A stretch of 64,000 nucleotides of DNA from JACMLD01 sp044227095 (GTDB lineage: Bacteria > Bacteroidota > Bacteroidia > Chitinophagales > Chitinophagaceae), in assembly GCA_044227095.1 (NCBI GenBank), contig JBGAFV010000001.1:3348001-3412000 (forward strand), read 5' to 3'. Shown here piece by piece: positions 8,329-14,668 of the stretch; position 1 is the first letter of the stretch, and the number at the start of each line of letters is the position of its first letter. A program made the translations under genes and the position numbers. The notes beneath the pieces are model-generated. The model saw nothing but the letters and a program-made list of their open reading frames with translations, was not told the origin of the DNA and did not search any database.

Positions 8329-9153
8329 TTATTCAAAATAAATTTTCACCACATTATAAAACAGCCTGTTTTGCAGGTAGGCATTGGCGGGTTCTTCTTT
8401 ATAGCCCATAAGGCCAAACAACAGCCCGGCGGCATTTCCTTTATTAATAGCTATTTCAAGATAGCCCGCCGAATTAAACAAAGCCAGTTTCTCGCCTTCG
8501 GGCACATCAGCATAAGTTTCGCTTAATGTTTCTATATCATCATTGCGACGGGTTTCAATGCGGAACTTCCGGTTGCCACGATGTTTTTCAAACTGTTCTT
8601 TTGTAATATTTACAATTACGTTTTCAAAATTGTCTATAAAAATAATTTGCCCTTCTAAAGTATCGGGAGAAGTAAAAGGGCGGAGTGGATTTTTCTCTGT
8701 TATTTCCACATCAGGTTCACCAATATCCTGCAGTCTTTGTCCTTCTGTAATAGCGTTAATGGCCTGGCCCATTATTTCTACGCAGTAAAGTGTGTTTTTA
8801 ATTTGCTTTTTGTTTGCCTTCAGCCTTATGATTATTTCAGGTTTTTGTTCTGTAATCATGGTGAGGAGGCCATTATCGGCACATAATATATACTGGTCTT
8901 CATAAAAAGCCAGCAACAGGTTTTCTGTTTTGTGTTCAAAAAGATTTACAAGGATGATATGATAGGTATGCGGCGGAAAATTTTTAATGGCGTTGCGACA
9001 GATATAAGCAGACTGTGTATAATTAAAAGGCGGGAGCTGATGGGTAATATCTGCAATAGTAAAAGAAGGGTTGATTTGCAGCAACCGGCCTTTTGCCGCC
9101 CCCACCAGGTAATCCTGAAAACCGATGTCTGATGTTAGGGTAATTAGCGGCAT
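8329..9153 (-). CDS. SAM hydroxide adenosyltransferase (DUF62 / chlorinase-fluorinase fold)
   Basis: The 274-residue protein begins ITLTSDIGFQDYLVGAAKG, the conserved substrate-binding start of the DUF62 family. Further blocks include ADITHQLPPFN, YILCADNGLL, FIDNFENVIVNIT near residue 170, and a C-terminal barrel. Members cleave S-adenosylmethionine with hydroxide to adenosine and methionine; the halogenating relatives need extra loops that cannot be judged here. It is cytosolic. It sits between two mirror spacers and shows no operon partner. The conserved start supports the ATG at 9153. Confidence 0.87.
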   Translation of the reverse strand: MPLITLTSDIGFQDYLVGAAKGRLLQINPSFTIADITHQLPPFNYTQSAYICRNAIKNFPPHTYHIILVNLFEHKTENLLLAFYEDQYILCADNGLLTMITEQKPEIIIRLKANKKQIKNTLYCVEIMGQAINAITEGQRLQDIGEPDVEITEKNPLRPFTSPDTLEGQIIFIDNFENVIVNITKEQFEKHRGNRKFRIETRRNDDIETLSETYADVPEGEKLALFNSAGYLEIAINKGNAAGLLFGLMGYKEEPANAYLQNRLFYNVVKIYFE

Positions 9154-9160
9154 AGTTTTG

Positions 9161-9276
9161 ATAGTCGATAGTCGTTAGCAATAGTCGTTAGTCATAGTCT
9201 TCAGCCGGGAGTAGTCAATTACAAATTTAAAAGTAAAAATAATTTACTGGTCTGACTATCGACTACCGACTGACGC
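9161..9276. repeat. Mirror spacer, TAGTC type
   Basis: The left arm (9161-9200, ATAGTCGATAGTCGTTAGCA) is mirrored by the right arm (9250-9276), whose reverse complement contains CAGTCGGTAGTCGATAGTC. The TAG stop of the SDR gene begins at the next base. Confidence 0.6.
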
Positions 9277-10086
9277 CTATTTTACTAACTTACCGTCTTT
9301 AAAGAAAAATTTGTGTGTCAGTTTATCTGCAAGACCCGGAAAAAATTTTTGCATAAACACAGTGCGTTTACCCGTAAAGGTGAGTACCAGTGTACGTTTC
9401 TTTTTTTCAATAGCATTTATAATATGCACAGCACATTCTTCGGCAGTCATCATTTTATCTTCATCCAAGGGAGATTCTCCCTGTGGTTTTCCATCTTCAG
9501 TTAAAGCAGCGTTCCGTATGTTGGAAGTAGTAAAACCCGGGCATACCCACATTACATGTACATCTTTATCCAGCATTTCTGTTCTTAAAGATTCAAGCCA
9601 TCCCTGCAATGCAAATTTTGAAGCAGAATAACCACTGCGACCGGGCAAACCCCTGTAACCGGCAATGGAAGAAACACCAACAACAGTTCCCTTTCTTTCA
9701 AGCAGGCTGGGCAATGCAAACTTGGTACAGTAAACGCTTCCGTAAAAATTTATGTCCATTACTTTACGGATTACGTCTACATCAACATCTTTTACCAATG
9801 CGTGCATAGAAACGCCGGCATTATTAATTAAAATATCTATTCCGCCAAAAGTGTCGATAGTAGATTCTATAAAACGCTTGCAATCCGTTTCTTTACTTAC
9901 ATCGCAAACAACTGCATGCAGTAATACACTGGTATATTCCAGTTGAAGGTTGTAAATTTTATCATGATTACGGGCACAAGTAGCCACTTTAGCACCTGCT
10001 TTTACAAAAACATCTACCAGCGCTTTGCCAATTCCATCTGTTCCGCCGGTAATGGCTACTACTTTATTATTGAAAAAAGAAGACAT
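9277..10086 (-). CDS. Short-chain dehydrogenase/reductase (SDR)
   Basis: This 269-residue classical SDR has the nucleotide-binding TGGTDGIG at 13-20, NNAG at 88-91, a catalytic Ser at about 139 and YSASK at 153-157. ARN after the second strand suggests NADPH preference. The C-terminal part contains KKKRTLVLTFTGKRTVF and a basic amphipathic tail, as in SDRs that attach to membranes and act on lipids; the substrate is not determinable. A near-perfect Bacteroidota promoter lies 26-56 bp upstream. The gene is monocistronic. Confidence 0.88.
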   Translation of the reverse strand: MSSFFNNKVVAITGGTDGIGKALVDVFVKAGAKVATCARNHDKIYNLQLEYTSVLLHAVVCDVSKETDCKRFIESTIDTFGGIDILINNAGVSMHALVKDVDVDVIRKVMDINFYGSVYCTKFALPSLLERKGTVVGVSSIAGYRGLPGRSGYSASKFALQGWLESLRTEMLDKDVHVMWVCPGFTTSNIRNAALTEDGKPQGESPLDEDKMMTAEECAVHIINAIEKKKRTLVLTFTGKRTVFMQKFFPGLADKLTHKFFFKDGKLVK

Positions 10087-10111
10087 AAGATAAAATTTCT
10101 GATATTTTCAG

Positions 10112-10142
10112 CAAACCTAAACTAATTAAACAGTATCACAAA
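10112..10142 (-). promoter_or_regulatory. TTTG-N19-TAGGTTTG promoter of the SDR gene
   Basis: On the minus strand, TTTG (10139-10142) is followed by exactly 19 nt and TAGGTTTG (10112-10119), a full match to the Bacteroidota -33/-7 consensus, placed just upstream of the start codon at 10086. Confidence 0.72.
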
Positions 10143-10215
10143 AGCCCGTTGAACGTGCAGTTTCAAGGGCTTATAAACATATGTGGAAAGCTGATCAATA
10201 AAATACTTTATAAAA

Positions 10216-10246
10216 TTTGGTACAAAGTGTATAATCCCTATTTTTG
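10216..10246 (+). promoter_or_regulatory. TTTG-N19-TATTTTTG promoter of the tRNA-Lys cluster
   Basis: TTTG (10216-10219), a 19-nt spacer and TATTTTTG (10239-10246) match the Bacteroidota housekeeping promoter. It lies 36 bp upstream of the first tRNA-like copy, so transcription probably runs through the array. Confidence 0.75.
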
Positions 10247-10281
10247 CACTCCCAAAAAAGGGATAAAAGCATAGCTTTTAT

Positions 10282-10350
10282 GATTCCGTAGCTCAGTTGG
10301 TAGAGCATCCCGATTTTTAATCGGGAGGGTACTGGGTTTAATAGTTTTTT
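10282..10350 (+). pseudogene. Truncated tRNA-Lys-like copy (anticodon UUU)
   Basis: The 5' half is canonical (GATTCCG acceptor strand, GCTCAGTTGGTAGAGC D arm). The anticodon arm TCCCGATTTTTAATCGGGA has six pairs instead of five. After ACTGGGTTT the sequence runs into AATAGTTTTTT, with no T-arm or acceptor 3' strand. It cannot fold as a tRNA. Confidence 0.75.
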
Positions 10351-10358
10351 ATAATAAT

Positions 10359-10431
10359 GATTCCGTAGCTCAGTTGGTAGAGCAATACACTTTTAATGTA
10401 TGGGTCCTGGGTCCGAGTCCCAGCGGGATCA
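10359..10431 (+). tRNA. tRNA-Lys(UUU), the intact copy
   Basis: This 73-nt gene folds fully. The acceptor GATTCCG pairs with CGGGATC (one T-G pair) and the discriminator base is A. The D arm is GCTC-AGTTGGTA-GAGC. The anticodon stem ATACA/TGTAT encloses loop CTTTTAA, giving anticodon TTT. The T arm is CTGGG-TCCGAGT-CCCAG. CCA is not encoded. It lies downstream of a strong promoter and a truncated copy and upstream of an 11-bp terminator. It is the only copy here with all pairs intact and is presumably the functional gene. Confidence 0.93.
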
Positions 10432-10432
10432 C

Positions 10433-10465
10433 AAACCGTCTTAATAAAATAAGACGGTTTTTTTT
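10433..10465 (+). terminator. Terminator after tRNA-Lys; founder of the array's terminators
   Basis: A perfect 11-bp stem AAACCGTCTTA/TAAGACGGTTT (10433-10443, 10450-10460) is followed by a T run. Identical copies follow each array unit at 10557-10589, 10682-10714, 10806-10838 and 10930-10962. A decayed copy starts at 11054. Confidence 0.88.
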
Positions 10466-10481
10466 ATGCATATAATTTAAT

Positions 10482-10555
10482 GATTGCGTAGCTCAATTGG
10501 TAGAGCATCCCGATTTTTAATCGGGAGGGTGCTGGGGGCGAACCAAACGAAATCA
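10482..10555 (+). pseudogene. tRNA-Lys-like array unit 1
   Basis: The D arm keeps TTGG, and the anticodon arm is the 6-bp form with UUU. The 3' half CTGGGGGCGAACCAAACG cannot form the T stem. Acceptor GATTGCG against CGAAATC leaves a mismatch at pair 5. It is probably non-functional. Confidence 0.75.
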
Positions 10556-10605
10556 CAAACCGTCTTAATAAAATAAGACGGTTTTTTTTATGCATATAAT
10601 TTAAT

Positions 10606-10680
10606 GATTGCGTAGCTCAATTGGTAGAGCATCCCGATTTTTAATCGGGAGGGTCCTGGGTCCGAGTCCCAGCGGGATCA
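10606..10680 (+). pseudogene. Hybrid tRNA-Lys-like array unit 2
   Basis: The 5' half is that of the degenerate units (GATTGCG, AATTGGTA), but from GGGTCCTGGG to the end it is identical to the intact tRNA-Lys, so the T arm is perfect. One G-G mismatch in the acceptor and a 6-bp anticodon stem remain. A tRNA gene finder may call it; functionality is doubtful. Confidence 0.65.
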
Positions 10681-10730
10681 CAAACCGTCTTAATAAAATA
10701 AGACGGTTTTTTTTATGCATATAATTTAAT

Positions 10731-10804
10731 GATTGCGTAGCTCAATAAGTAGAGCATCCCGATTTTTAATCGGGAGGGTGCTGGGGGCGAACCAAACGAA
10801 ATCA
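10731..10804 (+). pseudogene. tRNA-Lys-like array unit 3
   Basis: The D loop is AATAAGTA, which has lost the conserved GG needed for the D-loop/T-loop contact. The 3' half is CTGGGGGCGAACCAAACG, with no T stem. The UUU anticodon arm has six pairs. Confidence 0.75.
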
Positions 10805-10854
10805 CAAACCGTCTTAATAAAATAAGACGGTTTTTTTTATGCATATAATTTAAT

Positions 10855-10928
10855 GATTGCGTAGCTCAATAAGTAGAGCATCCCGATTTTTAATCGGGAG
10901 GGTGCTGGGATCGAACCAAACGAAATCA
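10855..10928 (+). pseudogene. tRNA-Lys-like array unit 4
   Basis: It is like unit 3, but reads CTGGGATCGAACC in the T-arm region. The stem is still broken and the D loop lacks GG. Confidence 0.75.
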
Positions 10929-10978
10929 CAAACCGTCTTAATAAAATAAGACGGTTTTTTTTATGCATATAATTTAAT

Positions 10979-11052
10979 GATTGCGTAGCTCAATAAGTAG
11001 AGCATTCCGATTTTTAATCGGGAGGGTGCTGGGGGCGGACCAAACGAAATCA
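10979..11052 (+). pseudogene. tRNA-Lys-like array unit 5
   Basis: It is like unit 3 with two further substitutions (GCATTCCGA breaks a pair of the anticodon stem; GGGGGCGGACC). The terminator that follows is decayed (AAACCGTCGTAATAAAAAC), and the GIY-YIG gene begins 33 bp later. Confidence 0.75.
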
Positions 11053-11085
11053 CAAACCGTCGTAATAAAAACTAAAACATTTTTT

Positions 11086-11340
11086 ATGCCTTATGCCTAT
11101 ATTATTTATTCCGAAAAGCTCAATAAATATTATGTTGGGGCTTGCATAGATTTAGATCGCAGATTGTATGAACATAATATTGGTCATTCAACTTTTACTA
11201 GAAGAGGCGTTCCGTGGAAATTGAAGCATAAAGAGTTTTATGAAACATTACAAGAAGCAAAAAAACGTGAAGGATATATTAAGCGGATGAAAAGTAGAAA
11301 ATATATTGAAGGGTTAATAAAAGAAAACAAAGATCAATGA
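11086..11340 (+). CDS. Small GIY-YIG nuclease-family protein embedded in tRNA remnants
   Basis: This 84-residue stand-alone GIY-YIG domain has AYIIYS (the GIY strand) and YYVG (residues 15-18, the YIG strand), a conserved Arg in DLDRRLYEHN, and a helix FYETLQEAKKREGYIKRMKS with the metal-binding Glu. The ATG at 11086 starts the domain; the longer frame from 10981 would translate tRNA-like repeat 5. The TGA stop overlaps the start of another tRNA remnant (11339-11373), so the gene sits between tRNA-derived sequences. Stand-alone proteins of this size are common in Bacteroidota, but their role is not established. DNA nicking that drives local recombination is a possibility, not shown. Confidence 0.85.
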   Translation: MPYAYIIYSEKLNKYYVGACIDLDRRLYEHNIGHSTFTRRGVPWKLKHKEFYETLQEAKKREGYIKRMKSRKYIEGLIKENKDQ

Positions 11341-11373
11341 TGCGTAGCTCAGCGATACTCCCAACGGGATCAC
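11339..11373 (+). pseudogene. tRNA remnant after the GIY-YIG gene
   Basis: GATGCGTAGCTCAG matches the tRNA 5' end, then jumps to ACTCCCAACGGGATCA, matching the tRNA 3' end. The middle of the tRNA is deleted. Confidence 0.65.
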
Positions 11374-11380
11374 ATTAATG

Positions 11381-11416
11381 AAACAGGTCGCTTTTTTATG
11401 GCGACCTGTTTTTTTA
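11381..11416 (+). terminator. Terminator closing the tRNA/GIY-YIG region
   Basis: A perfect 11-bp stem AAACAGGTCGC/GCGACCTGTTT (11381-11391, 11401-11411) is followed by a T run. It differs in sequence from the array terminators. Confidence 0.85.
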
Positions 11417-11435
11417 TATAAAGAGTAAGCGAATA

Positions 11436-11855
11436 TTAAAGATGTCCTAATTCTAACTGTGCATGAGATAGTGCGTTATATTGAGATTCTACAAGGTTTA
11501 TAATTTCTTTCGGCAAATCTTTTATCTCCTGCAATGTATTCTTATACCATTTTACAATTGTGTTTTCAATTGTTTTAACTGACTCCAGTATTTTAATGGT
11601 GCTTTTTTTACCGTGAAGCAAGTTGGCAAACTTTGCATCTGCCTGTTCATTATATGCATCTACAGATTGATTTATATTCAGTAGCATTTGCAATTGATGA
11701 ATATTCGCTTCGCTCTCATCTGCACGGGCAATATAAAATTCTTTAAAACTTTTTTCGCTGGTAAGAAATGCAGCCTGTTCGTACGATAACATTCTCTGGT
11801 AATTGGCTGAAATAAGAAATTGTATGTTCTGGTCGAGGGAATGAGTAGTAGTCAT
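11436..11855 (-). CDS. DUF2383 / ferritin-like four-helix protein
   Basis: The 139-residue, wholly helical protein begins with SLDQNIQFLISANYQRMLSY and contains an EANIHQLQMLL segment and a second helical pair ending LVESQYNALSHAQLELGHL. Length and spacing fit the PA2169/DUF2383 branch of the ferritin-like superfamily. Carboxylate and His residues are present, but a canonical di-iron EXXH pair is not obvious. It is cytosolic, without a signal peptide. The role is unknown; related genes are often stress-induced. It is divergent from the lyase gene at 12271 across a 415-bp spacer. Confidence 0.7.
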   Translation of the reverse strand: MTTTHSLDQNIQFLISANYQRMLSYEQAAFLTSEKSFKEFYIARADESEANIHQLQMLLNINQSVDAYNEQADAKFANLLHGKKSTIKILESVKTIENTIVKWYKNTLQEIKDLPKEIINLVESQYNALSHAQLELGHL

Positions 11856-12270
11856 GGTATAAAAATTTTATTTTTAGTTATTGTCTTCGGTAAAAGAAAA
11901 TAAATACCGTGCCACCTGAAAATTGCAGCTATTCAAACCGTTTTTTTCAACTTTGAAGGGGAAAAGAGTGGAGTAAATTCCCCAAACACCGGGATTTTAA
12001 TGGGTATTTTGAAAGGAAAGGGGGTAAAATCCGGAATTATTTACGGGTATTATAATCGGATAAAAAGTAAAAGCAAATATTTATTGTAGTTTGTAACTGC
12101 AAAAAACTGTATGCACATTATATTATATTTCTGCTGGTGTTTTTGTAGCAAAAGCTTAGAACAGGGGTTCATCAAAAGGCAAGGAAAGATTTTTTGAGAA
12201 TATTGTTATTGCAACCCAGCCGTTGCCCTACAAATGATAATTAACTAAAACAAGAATAACAAATTACTGT
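11856..12270. other. 415-bp divergent spacer with two GGGTATT motifs
   Basis: This spacer between the divergent DUF2383 and heparinase genes holds two imperfect direct copies of a CCGGRATT-N-GGGTATT motif (11989-12008 and 12031-12052). A third similar site lies upstream of the T9SS cargo gene (36531-36557). No open frame, terminator or full TTTG/TANNTTTG promoter was found. Confidence 0.4.
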
Positions 12271-14157
12271 ATGAAATTTAAAAAACTATTTATAGTTACA
12301 GTGTTACTGGCTTGTTTTTATTCAAAGCTTATTGCACAAGCTGAGTATATAGGCGCTGCTGATCAATTGCCTTCTCATCCGCGTATTCTATTGTTAAAAG
12401 GGCAGGAAGAAATTATTAAAAAAACAATTAGTGGCGATAAGCTATGGGGCAACATACAACAGGTTATTATTAATGAATCTGACAAAATGCTTTTATTACC
12501 ACCTGTAGAAAGAATACAAATTGGCCGTCGCTTACTGGATAAATCGAGAGAAGCACTAAGAAGAATATTTTTTCTTTCTTATGTTTATCGCACAACCGGC
12601 AACACTAAATACTTGCAACGTGCAGAAAAAGAAATGCTGGCTGTTGCCGCTTTCAGCGACTGGAACCCTTCTCATTTTCTTGATGTGGCCGAAATGACAA
12701 TGGCAATATCTATTGGTTACGATTGGTTGTATAATGACCTTTCGCCCCAATCAAGAACAATTATTAAAGAAGCGATTATTAAAAAAGGGATTGAGCCTTC
12801 TCTTGATGCAAAAAATAATGGCTGGCTGAAAGCAGAAAACAACTGGAACCAGGTTTGCAATGCTGGCATGACATACGGAGCATTGGCAATTTATGAAGAC
12901 AATCCCGCACTTGCGAAGCAAATAATAAACAGGGCAATACAAACTGTTGTGTTTTCTATGCAGGATTTTGGTACTGATGGTGCTTATCCGGAAGGATATA
13001 ATTACTGGGGCTATGGTACAAGCTTTACGGTAATGCTGGTAAGTTCTTTGGATAAGGCATTTGGTAAAAATTTTGGCCTTAGTGATGTTGCAGGTTTTTT
13101 GAAAACGCCATACTATATGGAGAATATGACGGGGTCTTTTGGTAAACCATTTAACTATTCTGATGCAGGAACTGGCGCCAGTATTCAACCAGCAATGTTT
13201 TGGTTTGCACAAAAAAACGCTGATCCATCCCTGTTATGGGTAGAACGCAACCGCTTATTGCAGGAAAATGTAAAAAAGATTACCGACGAAAGATTGCTTC
13301 CGGCAATGATGTTGTGGGGAGGAGAAACCAGCGTAAGCAATGTGCCGCCGCCAAAAACAAATATGTGGGTAGGCAAAGGGAAAAACCCGGTTGCGCTGAT
13401 GCGTACTTCCTGGACAGATAGTGCTGCCATCTTTGTAGGATTTAAAGGTGGTTCAGTTTCTGTAAGTCATGCGCATATGGATATTGGTTCTTTTGTAATG
13501 GATGCAGATGGCGAGAGATGGGCAATGGATCTGGGAATGCAGGAATACGAATCGCTTGAATCTAAAGGCATGCAGATTTTTGGAAGAACACAAGATGCAC
13601 AACGCTGGACAGTTTTCAGGTATACAAACCAGGCGCACAATACAATAACAGTAAATGATCAGCAACAACGGGTAGAAGGTTATGCAGCACTTACTTCATA
13701 TGCTGCAACAAAAAATTTTATGAATGCTGTTACGGATATGTCTGAAGTGTACAAAGGTCAGTTGGTTAAAGCCAAACGCGGGGTTGCAATAATCGATCAA
13801 AAATATGTAATAGTGCGTGACGAACTTGAAGCTGCAGATACCGTTGCAACAATACGATGGTCATTCATTACCCCTGCAAATGTTTCCATAACGGGAAAGA
13901 ACAGTGCAGAACTTAGCAGGAACGGAAAAAAGCTTTTGCTTCGAGTTGATGTGCCGGGTGCGAATATTGTGATGAAAACATGGCCAACAGATCCGCCGCC
14001 GCATGAATACGATGCGCCAAATCCTGGAACAATAAGCGTTGGTTTTGAAGTAACCATTCCTGCCAAATCAAAAATTGCGCTTAATGTATTTTTGATACCA
14101 GAAAAAGCATTCTCATCTGTTAATAAAAAAATTGAACCCTTTCAAAACTGGAAATAG
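12271..14157 (+). CDS. Heparinase II/III-family polysaccharide lyase
   Basis: The 628-residue exported protein has a signal peptide (FKKLFIVTVLLACFYSKLIAQ). The N-terminal toroid contains LSYVYRTTGN, ENNWNQVCNAGMTYGAL and PEGYNYWGYG. The C-terminal heparinase II/III beta domain includes VSHAHMDIGSFVMDADGERW and the downstream NQAHNTITVND. The Asn/Tyr/His residues in these blocks correspond to the usual catalytic set of (alpha/alpha)n-toroid lyases. It probably cleaves a uronic-acid polysaccharide such as alginate or a glycosaminoglycan in the periplasm. No SusC/D pair or other lyase is adjacent, so the substrate is open. Confidence 0.84.
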   Translation: MKFKKLFIVTVLLACFYSKLIAQAEYIGAADQLPSHPRILLLKGQEEIIKKTISGDKLWGNIQQVIINESDKMLLLPPVERIQIGRRLLDKSREALRRIFFLSYVYRTTGNTKYLQRAEKEMLAVAAFSDWNPSHFLDVAEMTMAISIGYDWLYNDLSPQSRTIIKEAIIKKGIEPSLDAKNNGWLKAENNWNQVCNAGMTYGALAIYEDNPALAKQIINRAIQTVVFSMQDFGTDGAYPEGYNYWGYGTSFTVMLVSSLDKAFGKNFGLSDVAGFLKTPYYMENMTGSFGKPFNYSDAGTGASIQPAMFWFAQKNADPSLLWVERNRLLQENVKKITDERLLPAMMLWGGETSVSNVPPPKTNMWVGKGKNPVALMRTSWTDSAAIFVGFKGGSVSVSHAHMDIGSFVMDADGERWAMDLGMQEYESLESKGMQIFGRTQDAQRWTVFRYTNQAHNTITVNDQQQRVEGYAALTSYAATKNFMNAVTDMSEVYKGQLVKAKRGVAIIDQKYVIVRDELEAADTVATIRWSFITPANVSITGKNSAELSRNGKKLLLRVDVPGANIVMKTWPTDPPPHEYDAPNPGTISVGFEVTIPAKSKIALNVFLIPEKAFSSVNKKIEPFQNWK

Positions 14158-14226
14158 GATAGGGGAATAATCTTTTGTTATGGCAAATTCTTTATTGGTG
14201 ATAGGCTTGTTGTTGGTAAATAGCAC

Positions 14227-14467
14227 AAAGCGTTCCGATGGAACGCAACTGCATTTTGATTTACGTTCTACCCACAGAATGTTCCTACGGAACATGTGCG
14301 ATTAGCTAAACAGCTATGTTAGTCTTGGACTTTTTGAAATTTGTGTCAATTGAGAAAATTGTGATTATAAGGAAGAATTATCATTGATAGCGATATAGTG
14401 TCCCGTAGGGACACTTTGTGGGTAGGAAAATATTAGGTGCGGCAGTTGCGTTCCATCGGAACGCTTT
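14227..14467. mobile_element. REPIN/MITE-like long inverted repeat
   Basis: The outer ends are perfect inverted repeats: GCGTTCCGATGGAACGC plus AACTGC at 14230-14252, mirrored by GCAGTTGCGTTCCATCGGAA then CGC at 14442-14464. Complementarity resumes inward with CTACCCACAG (14269-14278) against a CTGTGGGTAG-like segment near 14415-14427, and ATGTTCCTACGGAACAT (14279-14295) against GTGTCCCGTAGGGACAC (14398-14414). Each arm therefore holds two REP-like palindromes, with about 100 bp between them. No transposase is in the window. Confidence 0.7.
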
Positions 14468-14546
14468 ATGCTTCGATGTGTAGCCTAATGATTTTTGCAT
14501 TTGGAAAGAAGTTGAAATAAAACCTGAAGATCAGTAAAGCTATAGT

Positions 14547-14563
14547 GTACAAGTGAGTGACAC
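14547..14563 (+). repeat. Dispersed GTACAAGTGAGTGACAC repeat, copy 1
   Basis: It is identical over 17 bp to copies at 30050-30066 and 63921-63937. Similarity fades through GCTGAATAA and a further TGCCGGG-like segment. Confidence 0.7.
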
Positions 14564-14625
14564 CACAAAAGCTGAATAAAGAACTATTGCCGGGTTCATA
14601 AAAATATGTGTTGACATAAAAAAAA

Positions 14626-14646
14626 GTCCCGATTAAAAATCGGGAC
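14626..14646 (-). terminator. Terminator of the Gfo/Idh oxidoreductase
   Basis: The perfect 9-bp stem with a 3-nt loop reads GTCCCGATTTTTAATCGGG then AC on the minus strand, followed by a T run. Its inner 19 nt equal the anticodon arm of the tRNA-like units at 10.3-11.0 kb. Confidence 0.85.
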
Positions 14647-14668
14647 GCAGTGAATTGAATAATTGCAA

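Larger units (their letters stand above)
10433..11078 (+). repeat. Tandem array of 124-125 bp tRNA-Lys-like + terminator units
   Basis: Unit starts are at 10482, 10606, 10731, 10855 and 10979, giving periods of 124, 125, 124 and 124 bp. Each unit consists of a tRNA-like module of 74-75 nt, the 11-bp terminator hairpin, and an AT spacer ATGCATATAATTTAAT. Terminators and spacers are identical in all but the last unit, while the tRNA modules differ, mostly in the D loop and T-arm region. Such identity points to recent or ongoing tandem duplication or conversion. Confidence 0.9.
14158..14668. other. 511-bp intergenic region made largely of repeats
   Basis: Between the convergent heparinase and oxidoreductase genes lie a REPIN/MITE-like element (14227-14467), one copy of the GTACAAGTGAGTGACAC repeat (14547-14563) and the oxidoreductase terminator (14626-14646). 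Short open frames here have no coding features. Confidence 0.6.

Noticed and set aside
10482..11052. Five additional functional tRNA-Lys genes
   Set aside because: Four units lack a T stem, three lack the D-loop GG, all have a sixth anticodon-stem pair motif and an acceptor mismatch. Only 10359-10431 folds fully.
10433..11078. CRISPR array
   Set aside because: The periodic sequence is a 124-125 bp unit repeated almost throughout; there are no short repeats separated by unique spacers and no cas genes.
10981..11085. N-terminal extension of the GIY-YIG protein
   Set aside because: It would translate the fifth tRNA-like unit; the GIY-YIG domain begins at the ATG at 11086.
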